The notes: generated by a model from the letters alone, not told the origin. A DNA stretch of 64,000 nucleotides from Agrostemma githago (GCA_958450325.1 OY288247.1:12824429-12888428); one strand, 5' to 3'; positions 41,485 to 53,454 are shown, counted from the first letter of the stretch. Numbers and translations are program-made.

Positions 41485-43829
41485 ATGTCGCGAGTCCGCC
41501 CTCTTTCTTTTAATTCTTTGCTTGGGAGGACTGGGGATGGCGATGGTGACAGGCGTGACTTAGCCTCTTCTTCTGGGGTCGGCCCCAGGGGAGAGGATGA
41601 CCATCACAGGGGGGAGGGTGCTGAATCACCCGAACCTGCTCCCTTTGATGTAATTGATTCTGATGATGAGGCCCTGGAGGTGGATCCTTCCAGGATCGCC
41701 GGCCCTCTCATCTGTAGGGAGAGGGGGAAGACTTATTACTTGGATAAGAATAAGTACTTGGTTCCCTTAAAGACCTACCCTGAGGCTAAGAACAGGGACT
41801 TGATTCTGGAAAGCAATGCCGCCGGGGCAATCGAACAGTTCTATAATTTCGGGGAAGGATATACAGTTGTAGTCCCGGGGGAAAATGACACGGTATGCTG
41901 TCCCCCGGAGGGTTGTGTGGCTGTCTACCACAAATCTTTAGAATTCGGCCTGCGATTCCCTCTTCATCCCTTTCTGGAGGAGACCTTCAAGAGGATGAAT
42001 GTTGTAATTACTCAGCTGACTGCTTCAGCTATTAGGTCTTTGATAGCTTACACTTGGACCTGTCTTTTTCATGGCGAGGGGCCTTACATTGATGCCCTTA
42101 GTTTCATGGTTGGCCTCCAAATGGTATCTTCTTCAGGGGGGACGGCTCCCCTGGTTATTGGTCTCTGCAGAGACAAAAGAAATACGCCCTGGTCTGGCCG
42201 GCTTTGAGCAGTCTGAAGGACTGGAAAAATAATTTTTTATACGTACATAGCGCGGCAGGGTGGAGGATTCCTAGGCATTTTAGGAACCATGTTCACACCC
42301 GCATGGAGACTCGCGAGGAATACCACCCGGGCGTCGGTGGGAAGGCCCTGGAAGTTAAGCTAAGTCCGAAGGAGGAGATTTTGATCAAAAAGTTTGAGAT
42401 TGTCGCTGATAAACACGGCATTTTTGGCCCTGCTTTCTAGCTTCCTCACGCGGAGCTTACAGCGACAGACGAGTATTTGCTCCCCTTGGGCCTGATTCCC
42501 GGCCTTGAAGGTAGTTCTAGGGGGTTTTTACTGTCGCGATTTTTCAGAGACTTTATTTCTCTTTGTTTTTTAGCTGACTGCCCCTCCTTTTCTGCAGCTT
42601 CCTCCTCTTGGTGCTGGACAAAGAAGCAGGTTAGGAGATTAGGCTTGAGCGAGGAACTTGTCGTTCTCTCGAAGCGCCCTTCCCTCCCTGCGAACTTCAG
42701 GAAAGGGAGCAAAGGCTTAATGAAGCTTGTGAAGGACTTTGCTGCTGGTAGAAGACTGCCTCTTCCCCCTCGACTGCCGTCGTCAAAGCCGGCGACCCCT
42801 ACTCCCAGTATTCATGAGGGGGAGGCTGAGGTCACCTCAGGGGCCACCCCTTCCTCTGGTCAAAAGCAGGGTGTTTCTTCAGCTGGGCCCCAAACTCCTC
42901 AGGGAGCACGCCCTGTAAACTCTGAGGGGACCGGGGAGAGTGCCCCTTTAGAGCTGAGGAGAAAGAGGGATAGAGAGCCTTCTGGAGCTGACGTGGTGGA
43001 TTTGGAGGCGGATGCTACTACCCCTGAAGCGAAGCGTCCTGCTCGCGAACTCCCGAGTACTCCTTTTCCGGAGGAAAACACGGAGTTCCACTATACTGCT
43101 GGTGATAGTGTGGACGTGTCAGGCCTACTTTCTGACTCTGGCGTTGTCTTGGCTGATCGCCTCACAAAGTCCGTGACTTCAACTTCTCACCAGGTGCTTC
43201 AATACATCCAGCGTACCTCTAAGGTATTGTTGGCGTCTGCCGAGCTGGCGGCTCTCAGTTGCCTGAATGACGAAGAATTGACTGTCACACCAGGGGCTCC
43301 TCCTCCTGACCGCCTGGCTATGGCGGAGAGGGACATTACCTTGATAAACAACTTGAAGGATAGGCTGGCAAGGCAGGAGGGTGAGCTGGAGGAGGCAAAG
43401 AACCGGGCTGGTCAGTGGAAACTTCAGGGAGAGAGAGCTGTGAAGGAAGTAGCCAAGCTGGAGGCTGATCTAAAGGAGAGCCGTCTGTCAATGGAGCGGG
43501 CTACCCTCTCTCTGGCTGAGATGGGGCACCTGAAAGGAAAAGTGGCTGACTTGGAGGAGCAATTGTCCAGAGCTGACTCGACCTTTGAACAGGCCAAGGG
43601 AGAGTGGAAGAAGGAAAAAGAGACTGTTGCAGAGGAGACCGAGGCTGCGGTGGATGCCAGCTTCGTGAGTGGTGCCAATTCTTCTCTGGAGTTGGTGATG
43701 GAGGTGATTGGGGAAATGTTCCCCGCTTTTGATGAAGAAGCCTTCCGGAGTCTCTACTCTGCTAAGAATGAGGCTCGGGCGGCCAGACCACCTGAGGCAG
43801 CCGCCGGCCCCAGCCAGGATGCTCCATGA
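41485..43829 (+). pseudogene. Long antisense gene of Tat-B, 'putative gypsy type transposon' (Transposase_28) family
   Basis: From ATG 41485 (MSRVRPLSFNSLLG). Residues 60-240 hold the family core: YHKSLEFGLRFPLHPFLEET, VVITQLTASAIRSLIAYTWT. A one-base shift near 42160-42175 leads to KYALVWPALSSLKDWKNNFL and HSAAGWRIPRHF; a TAG at 42438-42440 interrupts GPAF/LPHAELTATDEYLLPL. A GT-AG intron may lie at 42511-42597, though the frame also stays open through it. The C-terminal half has a Pro/Ser/Thr linker and a long coiled coil (about 43320-43650, AMAERDITLINNLKDRLARQ onward). The family is known from gypsy elements, with unknown function. It lies antisense to pol, in the 3' region of Tat-B. Confidence 0.8.
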
Positions 43830-44006
43830 TGCCTTTTCTTGTAATAGTCTTACTTTATGCGCTGAGCTTTTATCATTGCCAGCTGTCTGTAATATCTGTC
43901 CTTCCGGATCTTTGTCTTAGTTATTTTTGTAAAAAACTTTCTACCCTTCATGGGTTTTGCTATGGAATGCCTTTCCTTTGTTTCAGTCTGCTTCTTTTAC
44001 GTTTTT

Positions 44007-44320
44007 CATACGAGGTTGGGGGATTTGCCCCCAGTCCTCGTCAGCTGTGTGCAACCTGGACTACTCCTGGCCTCTGCTCAAGGTTCAGGGAGCCTGCCCC
44101 CTGCTTGCCCGGAGGCAGGCGGGGAGGGCTTTTGCGTTTTTTATACAAGGTTGGGGGATTTGCCCCCAGTCCTTGTCAGTCGGGCGTAGCCTGGCCTGTC
44201 CCTGGTTTCTGCTTGGAGTCCAGGGGGCTTGCTCCCTGTCTGCCCAGAGGCAGGCGGGGAGGGCTTTTGCGTTTTTTATACAAGGTTGGGGGATTTGCCC
44301 CCAGTCCTTGTCAGTCGTGG
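44007..44320. repeat. 135-bp minisatellite between convergent genes
   Basis: Three copies of a core starting at 44007, 44141 and 44276 (period 134-135 bp), each with TTTTATACAAGGTTGGGGGA and the hairpin GGGGGATTTGCCCCC. It lies between the 3' end of the antisense gene (43829) and the end of pol (44597). Confidence 0.85.
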
Positions 44321-44596
44321 GTGACCTGCATCCTTCCCGCTTGGGGATAGGTAGTGGTTTCAAAGATTTTGTTGGGGTGTCCCTTTTTCTGGGTTCTGGC
44401 AACAGGGGGGCCTCCCCCTATTGCCCCCTGCTCGTTTGTGTGTGAGAGCGCAAGCTTAAACAGACAATGAGTATGAATTCTTGAGTGTTATAGAAATTTC
44501 GTTTAAAACATAAGATTGGTTGGAGTCGTCGACATTTCTTTTTGATCGTCCTCCGCCAGTATTCTTCCCTATGGGTGTGATCTCCTTAAGGCTTAG

Positions 44597-46359
44597 TCAT
44601 ACATAGTATCTTTTTAGGGTGTCGGCGTTCCAGTACGCGTTTAACTCCTGGCCTGCTGGGTTTGCAATTTTGTACGTGCCTGTTCCCAAGATCTGGGTCA
44701 TTTGGTATGGGCCTTCCCAGTTAGCGCTTAGTTTGCCGTGTTCTCTAGATTTTCCAACAGCCTGTGTCTTTCTTAATACCAAGTCTCCTACCTGGAATCT
44801 TCTCTCATGCACCCTCTTGTTGTATGCCTTCCTCATCCTTTGCTTGTAGGCTGCTATGTTGGTGCAGGCTTCCTCCCTGACTTCCTGGACTAGGTCAAGA
44901 GCTTCGGCCATTGCTTCGTGATTGTCAGCCTGGTTGTATTGCTGAGATCGCAGGGTAGGAACTCGTACTTCGATGGGTAGTAAAGCCTCCGCTCCATACA
45001 CCAGGCCAAAGGGCGTCTGTCCTGTTGACTCCTTTCTGGTGGTCCTTATTGACCAGAGGATGCTTGGTAGCTCGTCCGCCCATCTTCCCTTGAGGTCATC
45101 TAACATTTTTCTGAGTCCGTTTAAGATCTGTTTGTTTCCAGCCTCGGCCTGCCCATTGGTCTGGGGGTGGCAGACGGCGGAATAGGCGACGGCTATCCCA
45201 TACCCCTCTAGCCAGGCTCTTAGGGGATCATTATCAAATTGCCTTCCATGGTCAAATACCAATATTTTTGGAAGGCCAAATCTGGTTATAATGTTCCTCC
45301 AAATGACCTTCCTGACCGCCGGCTCGGTGATGTTTGGGACTGCTTCAGCTTCAACCCATTTTGTGAAGTAGTCTATCCCTACGATCAGAAATTTTCGGCC
45401 CCCTGTAGCCGTGGTGAATGGACCCAGTATGTCCATTCCTCATTGGGCGAAAGGAATGGGAGATAGAATCGGCCTGAGTTCTTGGGCTGGGACATGGATT
45501 GATGGAGCGAAGAGTTGGCATTTTCTGCACTTTTGGGTTAGGCTTCTAGCATCTGCTAGCATGGTTGGCCAGTAGTACCCTGCCCTGAGGGCCTTGTGGG
45601 CCAACGACCTTCCTCCGATGTGATGTCCACAGATTCCTGAGTGGATGTCTTCTAGGACTTCAGCAGCCTGATCTGCTCCTAGGCATCTGAGCAGGGGGTA
45701 AGTGAAAGATTTCTTGTAGAGCTCTTCGTCAATGATTATGAATCAGGCAGCTTTGGCTTGAATTTTCCTCTTCTGTACCGGATCAGGTGGTAGGATGCCG
45801 TATCTTTTGAACTGAATGATGGGGGTCATCCAGTTTTCCTGTCTCTCCTCAATGGTGTTGACTGTCTGGCAGGGAGTGGTGGACTTCTCATGCATAACAT
45901 CAACCCAAACTGACCTCCTTATGTCTTGCAAGCTGGAGCTGGCCAACTTTGACAGAGCGTCGGCCCGATTATTCTGTGATCGGGGTATTTGCTGGATTTC
46001 ATAGGACTTCAGGCTTGATAACTCCTATTTTAGTTTTTCAAGGTAGGCGGCCATGGTCTGGTCTCTGGCCTCATATTCTACGTTAATTTGATTAGCAATG
46101 AGCTGGGAGTCAGTTGCTAGTATAACTCGCTCTGCCCCTGCGGCTTTAGCCAGATTTCTCCCAGCGAGTACAGCTTCGTACTCTGCCTCGTTGTTTGATG
46201 CGGGGAAGGTGAATCTGAGTGCATGCTCAAAATCAACTCCTTCTGGGCTGGTCAGTACAACGCCTGCCCCTGCACCATTGGCTGTTGAGGATCCGTCAGT
46301 GTGCACAATCCATTCTTCGGCGGGGGGCTCCTCTTCCCCTGAATGGGAACATTCAGCCA
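44597..46359 (-). pseudogene. Tat-B pol, 3' part: archaeal-like RNase H and integrase
   Basis: Minus strand, right to left. RNase H: EEWIVHTDGSSTANGAGAGV, FPASNNEAEYEAVLAGRNLA, ILATDSQLIANQI, with D, E and D in place, the second (plant-type) RNase H of Tat elements. A TAG-type stop at 46025 separates a spacer. Integrase: zinc-finger part GICGHHIGGRSLAHKALRAG and CRKCQ; then a TGA (45440-45442) where WGMDILGPF is expected, so Trp to stop. The core from 45436 is intact: D in MDILGPF, D in VFDHGRQF, E in NGQAEAGNK. The C-terminal part reads RRFQVGDLVLRK and LSANWEGPYQMTQI and ends at 44597. Separated from RT only by CACTA-2. Confidence 0.9.
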
Positions 46360-46866
46360 GGACACTACAAAACATCACATCTTTAGTGGCATTTATTTAG
46401 TAGTTAGGCGGCATATATAAGTGCCACGAAAAGTGCTTGCAGCATTTAATCTTATGCCGCTAGATTCTATGTAGGGAAAAGTCATTGTGGCATTTGTTGC
46501 AAATGCTGGTATAAGCTTAAATAAATGCCACTAGATCTTTCATAAATTGTAATATTTCGTTTTTTCATTGGTTTTTTTATTCATTGATAAGCGTGTATTT
46601 CCTTTTTTAGAGGTTTTTTTTCACTATTTCACGATATTGTTTTAATTAATTTATTTATTTATTAAAAGTAACTAAATAAAAAAAGCCGAACATAAAAAAA
46701 AAGTGATTTTATAATATTGAAAATAGAATTTGTAGCTGTCAAATATAAACATTACATTAGGATATGGATATAAACTCAATTCGATAAATCCTAATCAAAG
46801 GATAACAAATCCTAAATAGCTACGGAGTACAATTCAAAACTTTCACTATTAAAAATCTTGTTCGTC

Positions 46867-48034
46867 TCAGCTAGTGGCAGCACAATGAGTTTTAACTTGA
46901 GAGTTTGATCCGATCTGGAACCACTGCGGGATGAGACCCTGCATTTCCTGCACATTATAAAGTCACATATAATTATAAATATGAGGATGCTAAAGCACTA
47001 TTATTAGACGTACTTTTGTGTATCTTTCGGGAAAAAAATAAAGTGTGTAAAATGAACACACCATTCACACAGTAAAACTAAACATTGAGCTGAGCAGAAC
47101 ATTGAATTCTTACATCTGTGACCACTCCGTGTACCATGGGCGAGCAATCAAAGCAGATTGAGATACATTGAGTCCTCGGTTCCTTCAAACATGCATCAAG
47201 AACATTTATTAATGGCAAAGCCCCTGGGCTTCTGAAACTAATAAATTAATTAAGAAGAAAAAACATATCATATGGGCAACAAACAAAAGCTGGGTTACCT
47301 GACAGCAGCTTCTTTATCCTTTAGAGAAGAATCCACACCAATAACATGTATTAAAACAGCAATATTAGAAAATTGTCGTAGATTTCGCAAGCCAAAAGCA
47401 ATTAATCACCCAAACAAGGGATATCACCTTAAGAGCCTCGGCAACGGATCCTACTATAGAAATCTCATCCTGAATTGACGTGATTCTCGCCTGGAACAGT
47501 CATTTTCATCCAAGAGGAAAAAAACATCAGGACGACCAAAATACTACAGAACGATCTAAAAAAAAGTTTCTGAAAGTTAGTTATTAAATGGAAGGAAGAG
47601 TGTTAACTGTTAAAACATCAGGACATCCACACTCCTCTCATTTGCCTCCAAAAAAACAACACAGTACCAACTCCAATCTAATCAGTCAGCACGACTAAGT
47701 GCATGCTTTGTTGAACCAAAAAATCTAATAACTCGCAATGTCACTACTGGTATGAGTAGCCGAAGAGTAAGAGTGTGAAGAATTAAGACGATCTGCGTCA
47801 CTCGTAATACTACTGATTTAGCTGCAATATAAATCTTGAATCAAAAATCTATAGAGTAAGTAAGAGAAATAGAGCGACCTGTAGGGTTTGGATTGAAGTT
47901 TCGCACATGGATAATTCAACCTTGTAACCTTTGAGTTCCTGCTCAGCGATTTCCTTGAATCGTTTACTGTTTTCCAACTCCTTGTTTGATGCTTCTACAT
48001 TGGATTCATTGATATCTAAGGAACGGTTACTCAC
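46867..48034 (-). pseudogene. Captured host-gene fragment, 3' end, at least five exons, product not recognised
   Basis: Minus-strand exons with GT-AG borders: 47879-48034 (NRSLDINESNVEASNKELEN, a Lys/Glu-rich coil), 47428-47490 (ARITSIQDEISIVGSVAEAL), 47299-47318 (DKEAAVR), 47114-47231 (SPGALPLINVLDACLKEPRT, QCISICFDCSPMVHGVVTD) and 46867-46947 (EMQGLIPQWFQIGSNSQVKT, stop). All joins keep the frame and no stop interrupts, so it looks like the end of a real gene taken with its introns. A further block at 48249-48303 (DSTGVPDLRGLILGCCAA) also has GT-AG borders but uncertain membership. I cannot name the family. Confidence 0.65.
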
Positions 48035-48532
48035 GTATTTAATCTTATTTCATTGATATCTAAGTCAAATGTAAGACTTAATTTGTCCCTCGGCCATCAA
48101 TAATGGACTGCCAAACCATTCTTTGAACGGATTCAAAATTTCGTATGATAATAAGAAACCTTAATTGCACATATCAAGAAAGAACAAAGTAATTAGCATT
48201 CATATAATGGAGAGATAGGGGATGACTGATTTGAGAGAGTGGGATCACCTGCAGCACAACAGCCTAATATTAGACCGCGCAGGTCTGGTACTCCGGTGGA
48301 GTCCTTGTAATATGCACCATGACAAACCCGAGTCCAGAATCAATCATAAATGTGATTAGAATATTCAAAGCCATGAACCAACACTTATGTACTAGAATAG
48401 TAAGTCAATAAACTTGCATTATTTGTCATCTGTGCAAATTAATTTCACTATTTGAATGCAATAAGAAACAATCAAAAGATAATGTAAGCTGAAGAATTGA
48501 AGAGACAAGTTAGGGCATGATTAAATACTCAC

Positions 48533-48772
48533 ATCATCTTTATGTATACACTCATGTGTTGGTGCTTTCGCCAGATTGGAGGAGACAAGAGGATAAGATA
48601 CTGATTGTGGCTGACCTATAAGATACTGATTGTGGCTGACCTACACAAGGATTTGTGTCATATGAATGGAGATTGCACTAAACGAAATACATACAGTTTT
48701 TGCTGACTTGGCTTGTTTTTCCAGCAAGTGAACAAGTTCATTCAACAGAAAGTTTAAAAATTCATGAGCATC
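48533..48772 (-). pseudogene. Captured ubiquitin-specific protease fragment (UBP3/UBP4-like)
   Basis: Exon 48695-48772, between AG and GTATGT borders, encodes DAHEFLNFLLNELVHLLEKQ and AKSAKT. DAHEFLN(Y/F)LLNE is the QDAHEF box of plant UBP3/UBP4-type deubiquitinases, whose His/Asp-containing block lies near the active site. The next block, 48533-48640, would encode the following variable linker (QPQSVSYPLVSSNLAKAP) and ends at a GTGAGT donor; a 25-bp direct duplication (48593-48640) doubles its acceptor. Only these one or two exons are present, so no enzyme can be made. Confidence 0.7.
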
Positions 48773-49417
48773 CTATGCAGAAAAAAATATTAAAGACACG
48801 ACATTTAGTTTCATAATTGACAATTGCACAAATGAATCAAAATGGCAAAAACAATCTAAACATATAACATTTTCACAAACAATGTTTTCTAGTTTTTCAA
48901 AATTCGGCACACACTTTCAGCCATCAATAATCAGTCACACTATTAACATATAACTAAGAGCAATGGTTCACAATAACAACAAAAAATAATTGAATTTCGA
49001 ATACAATTGTACCTAAAAATCATACACGAACTGACGAACATAAACCCTTAAATAAGAGCAAGAAGAAATAAAAGCGAAGAGGAAACAACAAACCTGCAAA
49101 CAAGAAGTAAAATCAAATAAGGAATAAAATGACGCCGGATTGATCGATTATGTTGGTGGATTGATCGATTACTCTTAAATTAGGTTTGGATTTGTGAGAG
49201 GACGCTTGATTGAGTTTTAGGTTTTAGGTTAGTGAGTTTTCTCAAAATAGAGGCGGGTGATTTTTAGTTTTGTCAAATGTTTAGCACGCTTTGTATTAGC
49301 TTAGGTGGCATTTAATTTATTTGCATAGTTAATTGCCAATTTAAGATAACCTAAGGTGACATTTCAACATATGCTACTAGATAAATGCCTTCTAATAACT
49401 AATCTCTTGTAGTGGGA

Positions 49418-51080
49418 AATCAGCCAAGGCTTGTGCTTTGATGGCTGTTCTTGGCTGATATGATATCCCCAGCCCGCTTAACTCGATCGCCCATTTCAGC
49501 AGCCTTCCTGATTTCTCAAACTTTTCCAACACTTTTTCCAGTGGCTGGTCGGTGAGGATCACAACAGGATGTGCGTCAAAGTAGGGTCTGAGTTTTCTGG
49601 CTGCGATGATGACTGCATAGGCGGCCGTTTCTATCAAAGGATAATTTCTTTCGGCTGTACCCAGGGCGTGACTCACAAAGTAGATGGGTTGTTGTGAGTT
49701 TGCTTCCTCCCTTAGGATGACTGTACTTACTGTCGTGTTGGTGACAGCAATGTATAGGTACAGTTTTTCTCCGGCCACTGGTCTTGCCAAGGTAGGGAGT
49801 TTCTTCAGGTGTTCCTTCAATTGTTCGAAGGCTTTCTTTTGTTCATCCTCCCATTTGAATTGCTTGTTGCCCTTCAATACTTTGAAGAAGGAGGTGGACT
49901 TGTCTGCCGACCTGGCGATAAATCGGGCCAGGGCGGCCATCCTGCCTGTAAGTCGCTGAATGTCCCTGATGGTTTTAGGCTCCGGGAGATCTAGGACCGC
50001 CTGAACTTTTTCGGGATTGGCGTCTATCCCCCTGGAGCTTACTAAGAAACCCAGGAATTTTCCGGATCGGACCCCGAATGTGCATTTCTTCGGATTCAGC
50101 TTCATCTTGTATGACCGCAGGGAAGAGAATGTTTCCTGAAGGTCTGTTAGATGCTCCTTGTCCCCCTTGCTCTTGACAATCGCATCATCGACATAGGCTT
50201 CCAAATTTCTCCCTTTTTGATTTTCAAAGACTTTGTCCACCAACCGCTGATAGGTGGCGCCTGCATTCTTCAGCCCGAACGGCATCATCTTATACATGTA
50301 AGTGCCGTGGCTAGTTATGAAGGCGCACCTCACCCTGTCTGGCTGCCAGAGGTACACTTGATGGTACCCTGAGAATGCATCCAGAAAACTTAGCGTGGTG
50401 TATCCACTAGTGGCGTCCACCAGTTGATCTATCCTGGGCAGAGGATAGCAGTCCTTTGGGCAGGCTTTGTTAAGATTTGTAAAGTCTACGCACATTCTTC
50501 ATGCACCTGACGACTTTTTTACCATTACAACGTTTGCGAACCATTCAGGGTAGTCACAGACTTCGATGAAATCTGCCTTCAGGAGTTTGTCTATTTCTTC
50601 TTTTATCGCCGCGTCTTTTTCTACGGACATGTTTCTTTTCTTCTGCTTCACAGGGCGAGCCTCCGGATTAATGTTCAGCTTGTGAACAATAAAAGCCGGG
50701 TCGACCCCTGGCATCTCATCTGCAGAGTAAGCGAATACGTCCCTATTCTCTCTCAGGACTGCAATTAGCTCCCTTTGGTAGGACTCCTCCAGGTCGGCCC
50801 CTATGAGGACCTGCCTTCCTGGCTCTAAGTCCACCAGCATGCTCTCCCCTTCGGGCTCTAAGTGGGCTGATTCTTGCTGGGCAGCCGGTATTTCGCCCTC
50901 CCTGCTGGGAGAGCTTTCGGCTTTTCGCTTTCCTTTCCGTTATGTCTCATGGGTTTGCAGGGCCACGGAGTAACAGTGTCTGGCCGACTCCTGATCCCCA
51001 TGGACCTTCCCCTCCATGCCAAAGTCTGTCACATAGGCTATGGTGAGGGCCCTGATTGACACAGCAGCTTCTATTTCATC
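49418..51080 (-). pseudogene. Tat-B pol, 5' part: reverse transcriptase and RNase H
   Basis: Minus strand. From 51080: a linker with a TAA near 50945, then PGRQVLIGADLEESYQRELI, VFAYSADEMPGVDP and KKRNMSVEKDAAIKEEIDKL. A TGA at 50499-50501 replaces Trp before RMCVDFTNLNKACPKDCYPL. RT core is otherwise complete: LSFLDAFSGYHQVYL, MPFGLKNAGATYQRLVDKVF, catalytic YVDD in LEAYVDDAIVKSK, and thumb GKFLGFLVSSRGIDANPEKV. RNase H reads YIAVTNTTVSTVILRE (the first Asp replaced), IETAAYAVIIAARKLRPYF and LTDQPLEKVLEKFE. It ends KAQALADF at the CACTA-2 junction. Confidence 0.9.
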
Positions 51081-53446
51081 TCAGGTGGCTCGCCCTATCA
51101 GGGCGTTGTACGCAGACTTGGCATCCACCACAACAAAGGATGCCCTGACATTTCTGGCCGAGGCCCCCTCCCCGAATGTTACTGGCAGGTCGATAACTCC
51201 CATGGGTAGCACACCTGCCCCACTGAACCCATATAAATATCCAGGGGCCGGCTTCAGATGTCTTTTTTCTAGATTCATTTTCTCAAAAGCGTCTTTGTAC
51301 AAGAGGTTGGTATAGGCACCAGTGTCCACCATGCATCTCTTGACAATGTGATTGCTAATTTCAAGAGTTAAGACCAGAGGGTCACTATGCGGGTACACGA
51401 CTCTCCCTGCATCCTCAGGGGTGATGCTTAGGGTAGTGCCTCTTGGACTTCCTGCCCTCTCGGCGTAGCAAATTTGGTTCCGCAATTCGCGGATCTGCCT
51501 TTTCTGGCTTCGTCTGCTAGTCCATCCCTCTGCATCTCCTGACACCACATGGATAATTGTGCGATTTTGGGCCGAGCCTTCAGGTTTGTCCGCCGCCTCC
51601 TTTTGGGGTTTGTTCCTTGCTGCATAGTTGCTCAGCCAGCCGTTTCTTATAAGTTTCTCGATTTCATCTTTTAAGTGTCGGCATTCCTCCGTGGTATGGC
51701 CTATGCAATCGTGGAACGTGCAGAATTTTTTGGGACCCCCCTTTGGGCTGCACGGCTTGTTTGGACTAGTCCATTTTGCTGTTTCTTTTTCCAACTCGAA
51801 GATTTCTGCTCTCGGCCTATTGAGGGCCGTGTAGCTGTCAAATCTTGGCTGGTATGTTGCGCGCTCTTTCTTGGGGGTGTCTCCTTCTTCTCTCTGTTTG
51901 CCTGGCTCGTTTCTGCCACGTCCACCCTGCGGTCCCCCTTGCGGCCTTGCTTGGCCTGCAGGGGCGTCCGGCAGGCTGTGAAACTCTTCCTGCAGAATAA
52001 ACCCTTCAGCAATTTTCCTGGCCTTGGCCAAGATTTCAGGCTGGGCCCTGATAATCTGATTCTTCATTTCTCCTGGGAGCAGGGAGATTGTTAGGGCGTA
52101 AGCAGCGGTGGAATCATCGATCTCCCTGACTTGCTGGTAGGACAAGTCAAACCTCTTCAGGTACTCCCTGACGCTTTCGCCCTTCTTCTGTTTCAGGGTC
52201 ATGAGATCGAAACGAGTGAGGCGTCTCCTTTTGTTCCCTGCATATTGCTCAAGGAAGGCCTCGGCTAACTCTATAAAGAAGCTGATCGATCCCTGGCAGA
52301 GATCCCTGAACCATCCTTGTGCAAGCCCTACCAAGGTGGTTGGGAAGATTTTACACCAGATTGCGTCATCCACGTCATACATGCCCATGTGGCTCTCAAA
52401 TGCCGCCAGATGATCCTCTGGGTCTGTGGTCCCGTCGAACTTGACGGTAGGCATTTTGATTTTTGGGATGGAGAAATCTTGTACATCAAGATGAAGAGGG
52501 GTTTTTGTAGGCCTGCCTACCACTCTTGACCTGCTTTCCCCAGACTGGTTACCGTGGATATCCCATTGTCTAGGGATCGGTTTCCTAGTACTGGGGGAGC
52601 GGTGCCTTGGTGGCGGCCTGCTCGCTGCTTCGTCTTCTACATCAGGGGAGATTTGTCTGGGTCTCTTCCTCTGAGACTGGCAGAGGTTGTCATCTTGGTG
52701 GTATCTAGATTCGAGTGGTTGCCCCCGGTTAAGCCTAGACTGCAGGCTTTGGGACAACCCTGGGGTCGACTGTCCCTTGGCTGCCGGCGTTAACGTGGAG
52801 AAGACTCCGCCCTGCTTTTCCCCCAGGCGCTTGGATGCGGGTTCCTTGTGCCTCATCCGCTCCCGCAATCCCTGAGACAGACCTCTCTGCTCTCCAGACG
52901 CGGATTCTGTTGTGTGAATGGAGAACGCCTGTTGTTGGGCAGGTGGCTCTGGGCTGCCTGTTGTGATACGCTTCTGCACCTGCGCGTATACTTGAGCTGT
53001 CCTTCTTACTTTCCTCTGGGCGTTTCTGGCGGCGGTTCGCTTCGTGCCCCCAGCTCCATCCCTGCTCATTGAGGGTGGCTGCCTGGGGTCGTTGTGACCC
53101 TGCCTACCAGGTCCTCAGGGGTGAACTCCTGGTTTAGCATTGCAGAGAAGAAGGCAGCTGTCTGTACCATCTGAGCTGGGGTCAGGTTCAGAGTGTGCCC
53201 TGGGTGTGCCCCCAACTCTGGTGCTACAGCAGCATTTGGCATGCCCAGGAGACTGGTTCCTCCCATCCCCAGGGTCGTGGTGGGAGGAGCCCTCTCTGGC
53301 TGTGGCATGCCGTATAGGGGGGTCACCGGTGGGACCGTCGGACCTACCCCTACACTGGTGTCAACGATTTCCGGCATGATTACTTTGATTGGTTTAGTTT
53401 TTGTAATTGGGAATGGTTGATTTTTGTGGGTAATTCGTGGATACAA
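51081..53446 (-). pseudogene. Tat-B gag and protease
   Basis: A first frame (53446-53066, MPEIVDTSVGVGPTVPPVTP, LNLTPAQMVQTAAFFSAMLN) overlaps by an ATGA the main frame from 53069 (MSRDGAGGTKRTAARNAQRK). Main frame: basic N-terminus, Retrotrans_gag core near residues 205-340 (PTVKFDGTTDPEDHLAAFES, SVREYLKRFDLSYQQVREID), zinc knuckle-like CTFHDCIGHTTEECRHLKDE near 480, and protease near 590-660 with DTGA in CMVDTGAYTNLLY. The frame ends at a TGA (51081-51083) after NALIGRAT, again probably a former Trp codon. Protease is thus cut from RT. The overlap may be a frameshift site or simply decay. Confidence 0.88.
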
Positions 53447-53454
53447 CTAGATCT

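Larger units (their letters stand above)
46363..49414 (-). mobile_element. CACTA-2: non-autonomous CACTA carrying host-gene exons
   Basis: 3,052 bp. Ends CACTACAAAACATC (46363) and, inverted, CACTACAAGAGATT (49414), target duplication GGA on both sides (46360-46362, 49415-49417). Subterminal motifs of the type GTGGCATTTATTTA and AAATGCCACTAGAT recur at both ends (46385-46545 and 49300-49395). No transposase. The interior (46867-48772) carries minus-strand exon-like blocks with GT-AG borders from at least two sources. Removing it and one GGA restores the Tat-B pol frame (ALADF followed by LAECSHS). Confidence 0.92.
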
